From contig CAZLCS010000020.1 of assembly GCA_964557955.1 (NCBI GenBank), positions 1-64,000 of the forward strand: a stretch of 64,000 nt of DNA, read 5' to 3'. Below are positions 53,881-62,001 of this stretch, in pieces. Every line of letters begins with the position of its first letter. The first letter of the stretch is position 1. A program made the position numbers and the translations under genes. Under the pieces are notes generated by a model, which made no database searches, had not been told where the DNA came from, and was given only the letters and a program-made list of their open reading frames with translations. The stretch is from JALOOX01 sp964557955. Its GTDB lineage: Bacteria > Desulfobacterota > Syntrophobacteria > Syntrophobacterales > Syntrophobacteraceae.

Positions 53881-54294
53881 TCACCGCGACTGCTCCGACT
53901 GTCTTTCGGCAATGATGCTGAAAGCCGTGCACCCTCCCAGCTTTACACCGTCCACCACCTTGATGAGCATGTCCACATGAGCCTTCTGGTCAGCCTTGAT
54001 GCGGATGGAAGTCTCGCTCTCGGCGGCCAGCCTCTCGCGAACGATGGAGGGGAGGGCTTCGGCCTCCACCTCGTCATCCCCAACATGGATGGATCCTTCC
54101 GAAGTCACGGAGATCACGAGGGGCGACACCACCTGGGACTCCGCCGTCTGCGATTCCGGCAGCCGAATCCTGATGCCGGAATCCACGGTCACGTTGTAAG
54201 TGATGACGAAGAAGAGGAGCAGGTTGAAGACCACATCCACCAAAGGGGCCATGTCGATGTGCGAATGGCGTCTCTTTCTCCGCTCAAACTGCAT
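53881..54294 (-). CDS. exbD: ExbD/TolR-type energy transducer subunit
   Basis: A 137-residue protein with one N-terminal membrane span and a periplasmic domain. MAPLVDVVFNLLLFFVITYNVT holds the conserved aspartate (D19) that carries protons in ExbD/TolR. The periplasmic part ends VDMLIKVVDGVKLGGCTAFSII, typical of the family. It works with the overlapping exbB product and TonB to power the two TonB receptors. Its start overlaps the 3' end of exbB by 11 bases, suggesting coupled translation. Confidence 0.93.
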   Translation of the reverse strand: MQFERRKRRHSHIDMAPLVDVVFNLLLFFVITYNVTVDSGIRIRLPESQTAESQVVSPLVISVTSEGSIHVGDDEVEAEALPSIVRERLAAESETSIRIKADQKAHVDMLIKVVDGVKLGGCTAFSIIAERQSEQSR

Positions 54295-54832
54295 TCCTGA
54301 CCCTTTCCATTCCCGTGAGGGCCAAATCTTTCATGCGGATGGCGATGGCATCGAGGCGATCCTCGAGAAAGTGGAGAGCCACATGGGTCGGGATTGCCAC
54401 GAACAGTCCGCTTGCCGTGGTGATGAGGGCCTCATAGATTCCCCCAGCCACCATGGAAGGTTCGACCCTGCCTCCCGTGTGGTTCGCAATGGTCATGAAT
54501 GCCTGGATCATGCCGGTCACGGTCCCTGTGAAGCCCAGCAGAGGGGCTATGACTGAAACAAGCGACAGGATACCGAGGCCTTTTTCGAGCCTTCGAACCT
54601 GCTTTGAGCCGATAAAAGCGACCGTCTTCTCATCGAGGCCGTGGTCGACTCCCGCCAAAATCGGGGCGACTTCGGGGGGTCTGCGCTCGAAAACGACGTC
54701 GTCGGAGCTCGCCAGACGGTTGGCCACCGTCCAGAACTGGATGGCCTTCGCGATGATTATGGCCAGAGCGATAACCGAACAGATGAGAATGGGCCACATG
54801 AGCACCCCGCCTTTGACGAAGAAATCAATCAT
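54284..54832 (-). CDS. exbB: ExbB/TolQ-type proton channel subunit
   Basis: A 182-residue protein with three membrane spans: VLMWPILICSVIALAIIIAKAIQ, LGILSLVSVIAPLLGFTGTVTGMIQAF and GGIYEALITTASGLFVAIPTHVALHFLEDRL. The conserved LLGFTGTVTGMIQAF and EALITTASGLFVAIP segments line the proton path in ExbB. ATG 54832 is chosen over GTG 54838 because AAGGAG lies eight bases upstream. It sits between tonB and exbD in a three-gene operon. Confidence 0.93.
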   Translation of the reverse strand: MIDFFVKGGVLMWPILICSVIALAIIIAKAIQFWTVANRLASSDDVVFERRPPEVAPILAGVDHGLDEKTVAFIGSKQVRRLEKGLGILSLVSVIAPLLGFTGTVTGMIQAFMTIANHTGGRVEPSMVAGGIYEALITTASGLFVAIPTHVALHFLEDRLDAIAIRMKDLALTGMERVRNAV

Positions 54833-55574
54833 TTTCACTGCTCCTTAAAACGAATCGAACAGGCAACTGGGCCCGGCAGGCCACGGCTCTGCCGTTCATC
54901 CGGGCCGGGCTGAACTTGGATTCCCTGGCTGCGCGCACCGCTTCCTCGTCGAACCCCGATCCCGCTCCCCGCAGAACCTCCACATGGGTCAAACGCCCCC
55001 TGTCATCAATGGTGAGGCGCAAAAGGACAGTGCCCTCCTTGCCCAGTTCACGGGCCAGGCGTGGATAGCGTGGCATGGCCTTGTGCAGGAACCTCGGGCC
55101 GTCTCCGGCTCCAAAAGAAGCCTCAACAGGGCCAGGAGGACCGCTCGGCCCCGCTTTCGCCACCTGGGGATTGACCGGTCCTTCCTGGGACGGACCGGGA
55201 ACGGGGGTTGGCTCAGCGGTTTGGGGCCGGTCTTCAGGTGTGGGGGGGGTGACCGGCTTTTGCTTCGGGACCGGTTTGGGTTTCGGCGGCTTCACGGCAC
55301 GGGGCGGCTTGGGTGTGAACACAGGTTCTTTGGGCGGTTCGGCGGGCTCGGGCTCCATCTCGGGCTCATCGGGTTTCTCAGGCTCCTCCGGGGTGGGCTC
55401 CGACGCCGACGCCGCCTGAACAGGTGCACCGCCTGTCACCGCACAGGATTCGGATACCAGGACGAGCTGCAGCTCCGGCAAAGGTGGCTCACGGAAGCTG
55501 AGAACCTCGACGGGAATCTGAAAGAGCAATGCGTGAAAGAGGATTGAGATGACGATGCCGAGCCAGATCTGCAT
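54825..55574 (-). CDS. tonB: TonB energy-transducing protein
   Basis: A 249-residue protein. An N-terminal signal anchor (MQIWLGIVISILFHALLFQIP) is followed by a long Pro/Lys/Glu linker at residues 55-150 that spans the periplasm. A C-terminal TonB domain (about 165-245) has PRYPRLARELGKEGTVLLRLTIDDRGRLTHVEVLRGAGSGFDEEAVRAARESKFSPARMNGRAV, matching the family well. It transmits proton-motive energy to outer-membrane receptors. It starts the tonB-exbB-exbD operon and is divergent from the first receptor gene. Confidence 0.95.
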   Translation of the reverse strand: MQIWLGIVISILFHALLFQIPVEVLSFREPPLPELQLVLVSESCAVTGGAPVQAASASEPTPEEPEKPDEPEMEPEPAEPPKEPVFTPKPPRAVKPPKPKPVPKQKPVTPPTPEDRPQTAEPTPVPGPSQEGPVNPQVAKAGPSGPPGPVEASFGAGDGPRFLHKAMPRYPRLARELGKEGTVLLRLTIDDRGRLTHVEVLRGAGSGFDEEAVRAARESKFSPARMNGRAVACRAQLPVRFVLRSSEND

Positions 55575-56279
55575 CGGCGTGTTTCTCCCTTGTGAGAGTC
55601 AATATGGAAAAGGCCACGCTTCCCACTGCACGCCGCCTTCATGCGGTCAACGGGTCATTCGCGGCCCGAGTTTGTTTTCGGATGAGGTATGAAAGCCGAA
55701 GCTCCGCCCACCAGCCAGGACGAAGCCGGATGTTCCAAGAGGGCCGAGCGCTTTACGGTGCTGCCGGGGACACCTTCATGATGTCGGTTGGTGAGATGGA
55801 AATCGCATCCTTGATAACCCCATTCAGACCTCTGCGTCAAGACCTTGCTGAGGGGAACCCTATGGCGGCCTTATGCTGATGATTTCGTGAAACATTTCGC
55901 TTCATATGCTTTCCAGTGGCTCGGGGTCTGCTAGACGTTCTTGAATAATAAATCGTTCGATGATATAGGGGATTCGACTGAAGCGGGGCTATGAAGGCTC
56001 CCGTGAGTGAACGAAGCCGACCGCCGCAAGTCGGCTGAGATTTTGAGATATAGATCACAATCCAGGCCACGAAGGCTTTCCAAACCCTCAAGGGTTGAGC
56101 GCTCGTGGCCTGTCCTTTTTCGTGCATACGGAGTCCCGGCGCCATGCAGCGATTCCACCCTGACAGGAGTCTTAGGGGCTCGTCGTCTCCAATGCCATGC
56201 AGCCGGACCGACGAGAAGGGCACAATGCGGGGTTAGCTTGGGAATTCAGGTGGGCAAGCACGGAAAGGAGATTTCAGAG
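55575..56279. other. Long divergent intergenic region tonB/receptor with structured leader
   Basis: A gene-free stretch of 705 bases between tonB and the TonB receptor. The 3' half holds the hairpin AGCCGAC/GTCGGCT (about 56016-56036). A terminator-like hairpin AGGCCACGA/TCGTGGCCT follows (56064-56072 with 56103-56111), with the smaller stem AACCCT/AGGGTT in its loop and five T's at 56116-56120. It lies 160 bases before the receptor start, so attenuation is possible. No known riboswitch class was recognised. Confidence 0.5.
56064..56120 (+). terminator. Terminator-like hairpin in the receptor leader
   Basis: A stem of nine perfect pairs (56064-56072 with 56103-56111) with an inner six-pair stem, and then CC and five T's. 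It points in the direction of the TonB receptor gene, where a terminator would act as attenuator rather than gene end. Confidence 0.55.
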
Positions 56280-58316
56280 ATGAGGTGGGGGAGAGTTTTT
56301 GGCGCACTTGTGATGTCTTGGATCGCATCGACAATGGCTCTGGCCGAGTCGCCGCCCGGCGACAGGATGAAGACCTACACGGACGAGCTGGGGTGCATCG
56401 TGGTAACGGCGACGAAGTCGATGAAGCCTCAGGAGCAGATCACTCAGAAGGTTGACGTCATCACCGAGGACGAGATCGAATTCTACGTGAGCGGCAAGCG
56501 CAATGTTTCGGAGCTGCTCACCTTCGAGCCGGGGACTTTCGTGAACGTCCTCTCGCGAAACGACGCCAACTGGGGCTCCGTGGGAGGACTGGGGCACAAG
56601 TACAACACCTACATGCTGGACGGGCTGCCCATCGATCTCTTTGTGGACCCGCAGAGCCTGGACCCGTGGGCATTCGAAAGGATCGAAATCCAGCGCGGAC
56701 CGGCCTCGGTTCTGTACCCCAACTACCTGTTCATGGACTTTGCCGGCAACCAGGCGCCCCTCGCCGGGACGGTCAACTTCATCCTGCGCGAGCGCATCGA
56801 CTCTCCCATGACCAAGCTATCCGCCGATTACGGATCATACAATACCGTGAACGGCCGGGTCTATCATCAGAATCGTTTCGGCGGGCTGCATTTCTTCGTG
56901 GGCGGGCAGTACGAATACTCGGATTACACCAATTACGGAACCAACCCTTCCTGGCTGAACATGCTGGACGACCCGGAATATCACAAGGCGAAGCTCTATG
57001 GCCACGGCACCTACTATTTCGGCGACTCGCAGGACCACAAACTCTCACTGTTTGCGCACCACACCTGGCACAACGGAGACACGGGGCGGCCCAATCGCGG
57101 TTTCGACAACGAGTATACGACTGCCAACGCGGCGTATTCCATTGCATTCAACGAGTGTGTGGCGCTCCAGGCCAAGGTCGGCTACCGGAACTACGACCGG
57201 ACGTGGGAGGAGGACAATTTCCCGACCAACCTCGAGCTGTTTTCGGATAACGGGGTCAATCAATGGATCATCCCGGGTGACGTCACTCTCACCTTCAAGC
57301 ACCTTGGTGGAGGAACGCTCACCTTCGGGACCGATTTTCAGGTTGCCGACTACGAGACGTTCACCGACCCGGGGGACCGAACCACCCTCAACGATGCCGT
57401 CGCCTACCAGAGCGGCGTCTTCCTGCAGGAGGAGCTGGCCTGGAGAGACTGGATCTTTCGGGCAGGCGGTCGTTATAATTACATTAAGCATGAATACGAT
57501 CTCGTCGGGGGCAATGTTCCCGACATCGACGGCAAATCCTGGGACAAGTTCCTGTGGAGTGCGGGGGTGCGCTACAACCCGATGAAAGTTCTTTCGCTCT
57601 ATTCCAATGTGGGCACCAGCTTTGTAGCTCCCGGGATCATGTCCATCGGCGGAACGATCAGCGCCAACGACCTGGGGGTCCCGGGAAGGAACGGCCGGCT
57701 CCCCAACCCGAACCTCGAGCCGGAGAGCGGGCTGGGCGTCGATGTGGGTATGGACTTCCAGCCTGCGTCAGACTGGTACTTTGGGGTCCGAGGGTTTTAC
57801 AACCGGGTCGAAGACCAGATCGTCCAGATTGTGGTGAGTCAGGACCCGTCCCAGTCCCAGGATGTCAACGCCGGTGAGACACGCGCCTATGGGGTTGAAG
57901 TGGAGGCGAAATACCAGTTCTGCCCCTGGATGCAGTTGTTCGCCAATTACACCTACACCAATTCAAAAGTGGACAACGACGACAATCCCGACCAGGATGG
58001 TACGGAGATCCCGTTCGTGCCGGAGCACATGGGGAACGTCGGGGCCCAGTTCTTCCTTCCCTACGATTTCACCGCCGCCATCTGGCTGCACGTGGCGGGC
58101 GAAATCTTCGACAGTACATCGAGGTCCGGCCGCAACGAGTTCGACTCCTATGAACTGCTCAACGCCAAAGTCGCGAAGACCGTCCTCAAAAGCGACAGCC
58201 GCAAGCTGGACGCGTACATCGACTTCTACAACATCACCAACAACAAGTTCATCATGCCCTGGCAGTTCAGGGACCCCGGGTTTTCGGCCTCGGGCGGTTT
58301 GAAGTTTGTTTTTTGA
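56280..58316 (+). CDS. TonB-dependent outer-membrane receptor
   Basis: A 678-residue beta-barrel receptor. A signal peptide (MRWGRVFGALVMSWIASTMALAE) is followed by the TonB box CIVVTATKS. The plug domain (about residues 45-165) includes DVITEDEIEFYVSGKRNVSELL, LGHKYNTYMLDGLPI and FERIEIQRGPASVLY. The barrel occupies the rest and ends in ASGGLKFVF, the aromatic C-terminal signature. Its substrate (metal complex, cobalamin or chelate) is not evident. ATG 56280 has AAAGGAG at nine bases; the frame upstream to 56007 lacks support. A periplasmic binding protein, permease and ATPase follow. Confidence 0.92.
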   Translation: MRWGRVFGALVMSWIASTMALAESPPGDRMKTYTDELGCIVVTATKSMKPQEQITQKVDVITEDEIEFYVSGKRNVSELLTFEPGTFVNVLSRNDANWGSVGGLGHKYNTYMLDGLPIDLFVDPQSLDPWAFERIEIQRGPASVLYPNYLFMDFAGNQAPLAGTVNFILRERIDSPMTKLSADYGSYNTVNGRVYHQNRFGGLHFFVGGQYEYSDYTNYGTNPSWLNMLDDPEYHKAKLYGHGTYYFGDSQDHKLSLFAHHTWHNGDTGRPNRGFDNEYTTANAAYSIAFNECVALQAKVGYRNYDRTWEEDNFPTNLELFSDNGVNQWIIPGDVTLTFKHLGGGTLTFGTDFQVADYETFTDPGDRTTLNDAVAYQSGVFLQEELAWRDWIFRAGGRYNYIKHEYDLVGGNVPDIDGKSWDKFLWSAGVRYNPMKVLSLYSNVGTSFVAPGIMSIGGTISANDLGVPGRNGRLPNPNLEPESGLGVDVGMDFQPASDWYFGVRGFYNRVEDQIVQIVVSQDPSQSQDVNAGETRAYGVEVEAKYQFCPWMQLFANYTYTNSKVDNDDNPDQDGTEIPFVPEHMGNVGAQFFLPYDFTAAIWLHVAGEIFDSTSRSGRNEFDSYELLNAKVAKTVLKSDSRKLDAYIDFYNITNNKFIMPWQFRDPGFSASGGLKFVF

Positions 58317-58455
58317 TCACAGGGTTCGCCTGATACTCTGTCAGGTAAAAAGGATGCGCGCCGTCCGCCACGTCGTTGAGACCAGGCTTGAGGTTGGAAG
58401 CTTCGGACGGATGGCGCTCATCCCTCACCGCTTGTCGGGCTGGGGATTTTTTGGA

Positions 58456-59508
58456 ATGCATGGAGCTACGAGACGGTTCTCCTGTGTGACGACGATGGCG
58501 ATCCTTGCAGGATTGACCCTCGCAGCGGCGCATGGCGTCCAGGGGGCTGAACCGGATGCGGGACGGGTCGTCAGCGTTGTGGACTTTCGCGGGAAGACCG
58601 TGACACTCCAGAAGCCCGCGAGTCGCATCGTCTGCCTCATCGAGAGCGCTCTGAGCGGCCTTTTCATGCTGGACGCCCAGGATCGGGTCGTGGGCATTTC
58701 GACCAACGTTTACCAGGCAGAGGTCTTTCCCCATTATGCCGGCATGGACCGCCGCATTGCGGGAAAAAGCCTCCCCGCTCCGGGCAGCTGGGATTTTGTC
58801 AACCTGGAGCGCGTGGTGGCACTCGACCCGGATCTTGTCGTCATCTGGGCCCACCAGGAGGAATCCATCCGTTCCATTGAGGAGCGGGGAATTCCGGTGT
58901 TCGGCGTGTTCATCGGTTGTTTCGAGGACATTTATCGGGAAATCCGGTCACTCGGAGAGCTCACCGGGACCACTGACCGGGCCGATGCGCTCATCCGTTA
59001 CACTCAAAACGAGGTTCTCGATCTTCAGAGAAGGGTCGGGCAGCCGTGTACTCGGCCCCGCGTTTACTTTATGTGGGCACAGGGAGAACTGGAAAGCTCC
59101 GGCCGGGGAAGCACCGTGGACGAGTTGATCAGGATGGCGGGGGGGATCAACGTCTGCGGAACCATCGATCAGGAGCACCTGGTGGTGAGCGTCGAGCGGA
59201 TCATCGAATGGGACCCCGAGCTCATCGTCATGTGGGCCGACGAGCGCAGGGACCCGGCTGATATTCTGGCGCTTCCGCTCTGGAAAGGGGTGACCGCCGT
59301 TCAACGTGGCAACGTACACGAGTTTCCGGGGGTGTTCCCGTGCGACCTGTGGACCCTGAAATTCCAGTTGGGGGTTAAAATGGTGGCCAAATGGTGCCAC
59401 CCGGAGATTTTCACAGGCGTGGACATTGAGAAAGAGCGTCAGGAGGTGTTCTCGCGGCTGTACGGCGACAAATACAGGCCTCCTGCACCCCCCGGGGATG
59501 AGCGCTGA
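58456..59508 (+). CDS. Periplasmic binding protein, BtuF/FepB class
   Basis: A 350-residue solute-binding protein with a signal peptide (about residues 1-31) and no lipobox. Two alpha/beta lobes are joined by a long helix: VVDFRGKTVTLQKPASRIVCLI (start), WDFVNLERVVALDPDLVVIWA, GIPVFGVFIGCFEDIYREIRSLGELTG and VSVERIIEWDPELIVMWADE. The class covers siderophore, heme, cobalamin and, in the MolA group, molybdate binders; the substrate is uncertain. ATG 58456 has GGGGA upstream. It lies between the receptor and the permease genes of the same uptake system. Confidence 0.9.
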   Translation: MHGATRRFSCVTTMAILAGLTLAAAHGVQGAEPDAGRVVSVVDFRGKTVTLQKPASRIVCLIESALSGLFMLDAQDRVVGISTNVYQAEVFPHYAGMDRRIAGKSLPAPGSWDFVNLERVVALDPDLVVIWAHQEESIRSIEERGIPVFGVFIGCFEDIYREIRSLGELTGTTDRADALIRYTQNEVLDLQRRVGQPCTRPRVYFMWAQGELESSGRGSTVDELIRMAGGINVCGTIDQEHLVVSVERIIEWDPELIVMWADERRDPADILALPLWKGVTAVQRGNVHEFPGVFPCDLWTLKFQLGVKMVAKWCHPEIFTGVDIEKERQEVFSRLYGDKYRPPAPPGDER

Positions 59509-59754
59509 CGTGGATGCCGCGATTGGCGGACGGACATGGCGCTCATGGGGAGGATACCTCGGTCCGGGCCAGAGAGGCGTGCTCGCCAATGGCGCTTCAA
59601 GAGGGGTTTTCCTGCTTTCAAAAACCTGCTTTGATTGTGATGTAATGCGCCGGCAGCGAATGGGTCGGCAGTGCAGGTTCTTTTGTGCCGGGTGTGCTGA
59701 GATCTTCTGTTTCTTAACTCGCGCAGAGACGCAGAGGCGCAGAGAAACAAGGCG

Positions 59755-60783
59755 ATGAGTCGAACCGCAACCTCCAGAGCCTTTCCAGTTCAATGGCTGT
59801 TCTACCTGCTGCCGATTCCGGTCTTCATCATCTCGCTCCTGGTCGGTCCCAGCGAGACCCTTTCTGCCGGAGAGGCGATGTCGTGGCTGACGGGTAAGCT
59901 GTTCGGCTTTACGACTGAAGCCGGAATCAATGAACGACTGGTGCGGACCATTCTCCTGGATGTGAGGCTTCCTCGGCTCCTTCTCACGTTTCTCATCGGC
60001 GGCGCCCTGGCAGCGGCGGGAACGGGGCTCCAGGCGCTCTTTCGCAATCCCCTCGTCTGCCCCTATCTCCTCGGGCTTTCGTCCGGCGGGGCTTTCGGGG
60101 CAGCACTGGCCCTGACCAGCCCCTGGCTTCCCCTCCAGCCATCCGCATTCCTCTTCGGCCTGCTGGCTGTTGGGCTCAGCTATGCTCTGGCCCGCACTCG
60201 CAGAAATGTATCCACCGTCTCCCTCGTGCTCTCCGGGGTGATCGTCTCCGGAATCTTCACCTCGCTCCTCACCATTCTGCAGTTCCTGACCGATCCTTTC
60301 AAGCTGCAGACCATTGTGCACTGGACCATGGGGAATCTCCACAACGCCTCGTGGATGAAAGTGCGCTCGTCGGCCCCGCTCATCCTTGTGAGCTGCGCCT
60401 GGCTCTTTCTCATGAGATGGCGCATGAACGTTCTCGCATTGGGGGACGAAGAGACCCGCTCCGTCGGCTTGAATCCCGAACGTGAGAAGGTCCTGGTGCT
60501 GTTGCCCGCCACTCTGGCGGCATCAGCTTCAGTGGCTGCGGCCGGAGTCATTGGTCTCATCGGGCTCGTGGTGCCGCACATGGTACGCATGATGATCGGG
60601 CCCGACAATACACGGTCCATGCCCGCCGGCTTCGCCTTCGGGGGGACATTCCTGCTGCTGGTCGACGACTGTTCGAGGAGTCTGACTTCTTTTGAGCTAC
60701 CCGTCGGCGTTTTCACGACCCTGCTCGGAGGGCCGTTTTTCATCTACCTTCTCAAACGGGCGAGGGTCGGATGGGAGATCTGA
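59755..60783 (+). CDS. FecCD-family ABC permease
   Basis: A 342-residue membrane protein with about ten spans, forming the channel with the overlapping ATPase. Typical FecCD/BtuC segments are RLPRLLLTFLIGGALAAAGTGLQALFRNPL (LPR and GxxLxxxGxxxQxxxRNPL), LGLSSGGAFGAAL, VLSGVIVSGIFTSLL, LGDEETRSVGLNPER and AAAGVIGLIGLVVPHMVRMMIGPDNTRSMP (the cytoplasmic EAA-like coupling region). ATG 59755 is preceded by AAGG. The 246-base gap before it includes a CGCAGAGACGCAGAGGCGCAGAG stretch but no gene. Confidence 0.94.
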   Translation: MSRTATSRAFPVQWLFYLLPIPVFIISLLVGPSETLSAGEAMSWLTGKLFGFTTEAGINERLVRTILLDVRLPRLLLTFLIGGALAAAGTGLQALFRNPLVCPYLLGLSSGGAFGAALALTSPWLPLQPSAFLFGLLAVGLSYALARTRRNVSTVSLVLSGVIVSGIFTSLLTILQFLTDPFKLQTIVHWTMGNLHNASWMKVRSSAPLILVSCAWLFLMRWRMNVLALGDEETRSVGLNPEREKVLVLLPATLAASASVAAAGVIGLIGLVVPHMVRMMIGPDNTRSMPAGFAFGGTFLLLVDDCSRSLTSFELPVGVFTTLLGGPFFIYLLKRARVGWEI

Positions 60784-61547
60784 ATATTGCCATTCGCATC
60801 GAGAACGTCGCTTTCCGCTACGATGGCCGCACCGTGCTGGACGATGTCAGCCTGGAGGTCCCCGCCGGGTCTTTCTCGGTCCTTCTCGGTCGAAACGGGA
60901 GCGGCAAATCGACTCTTCTGCGGATCATGGCGGAAATCACCCACTGCAGGAAAGGAAGGGTAGAGTACTTCGGGGAGGACGGGCACAGGATGAGCGCCCG
61001 GAGGCGGGCCGGCATCGTCGGCTATCTGCCCCAGCAGCACCGGTCCGTGTTCCCGTTTGCCGTCGAGGACGTGGTGCTGACGGGCCGTGCAAGTCATGTG
61101 GCCCTGGTTCCGGGCGAAAAGGATCGGATCGCCGTACGAGAGGCACTGGAGCGGGTAGGGATGCTGCATCTCAGGGATCGGGCGTACACCGAGCTTTCAG
61201 GCGGCGAGCAGCAGATGGTCATGATCGCCCGGGTCCTCGCCCAGGAGTCCAGGATTGTCCTCCTGGACGAGCCCACCTCCCACCTCGACTTCATCAACCA
61301 GGCCCGGCTGCTCGCCCTGCTCAGGAGCCTGGTTGCCAGGGATCTCACCGTGGTGGCCGTCCTTCACGATCCTAACCTCGCGTTCCTTTATGGTGACCAT
61401 TTCCTTTTCCTGAAGGATGGACGCGCCTTGGCGGCGGATGACGGTCTAAACCCGTGGGATATGGATTTTCTCAAGTCTCTTTACGGAGTCGATCTCGTCA
61501 GCGTCCCGTTCCGTGAAAGGGCCCTCTTCATACCGCAGCTGTCATAA
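60771..61547 (+). CDS. FecE/BtuD-type ABC ATPase
   Basis: A 258-residue nucleotide-binding subunit. Motifs: LLGRNGSGKSTLLRIMA (Walker A), LPQQHRSVFPFAVEDVV (Q-loop), ELSGGEQQMVMIARVL (signature), IVLLDEPTSHLDFINQ (Walker B/D-loop) and VLHDPNLAF (switch). It overlaps the permease stop by 13 bases, so the two are translationally coupled. It powers import of the ligand delivered by the upstream binding protein. Confidence 0.95.
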   Translation: MGDLNIAIRIENVAFRYDGRTVLDDVSLEVPAGSFSVLLGRNGSGKSTLLRIMAEITHCRKGRVEYFGEDGHRMSARRRAGIVGYLPQQHRSVFPFAVEDVVLTGRASHVALVPGEKDRIAVREALERVGMLHLRDRAYTELSGGEQQMVMIARVLAQESRIVLLDEPTSHLDFINQARLLALLRSLVARDLTVVAVLHDPNLAFLYGDHFLFLKDGRALAADDGLNPWDMDFLKSLYGVDLVSVPFRERALFIPQLS

Positions 61548-61720
61548 GGCCGCAGGAAGGTCTTTGCAGGCCGTGAAGGCAACAGGTTCTGGGATTTCGT
61601 ACCGGATTGCCCTTGACAACCGGCATTGGTTGGCAGTATGTATTCGGGAACTTAAGATGATGCGGCATGAAGCCGTGGAAGTGAATTTACAGGTCAATTA
61701 TCAAGATTCTGGCCGGACCT

Positions 61721-61773
61721 GATGCGCTGAGCATCTCTAACGACCGCACCCTGGTCGTCGTACCGCCCAATGG
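61721..61773 (+). promoter_or_regulatory. Structured leader before the second TonB receptor
   Basis: Two compact hairpins lie directly before a terminator: GATGC/GCATC (61721-61725 with 61731-61735) and ACGACC/GGTCGT (61740-61745 with 61753-61758). A CTCT...GGAG closing pair is possible around them. The arrangement of an aptamer-like fold, then a terminator, then a transport gene suggests a riboswitch. No class can be assigned by eye. The whole gap 61548-62001 holds no gene. Confidence 0.4.
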
Positions 61774-61827
61774 AGCCGGGAAGGCTTCGCTTGCTTTGGA
61801 GAGCGAAGTCCTTTTTCCGGCTTTTTT
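61774..61827 (+). terminator. Strong Rho-independent terminator
   Basis: AGCCGG (61774-61779), AAGG (61781-61784) and CTTCGC (61785-61790) pair with GCGAAG (61803-61808), CCTT (61810-61813) and CCGGCT (61817-61822). Six T's follow (61822-61827). It either ends the ABC operon or acts as an attenuator for the receptor gene 175 bases downstream. Confidence 0.85.
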
Positions 61828-62001
61828 GTTTCCGAGGGCAGGAGTCGTCGACCGTCATGCGGGACTTCCCTTTTTCATGCAGGGCGCGATCGCCCCCAAA
61901 AGACGATGGGCCGGGACATCATGAGGGACAGGCCGACCCGTGCAGGGTTTCGGGCCGCATGGCTGGACGAGCTGCTGATCGTTGACCGGTGGGGGCATGG
62001 A

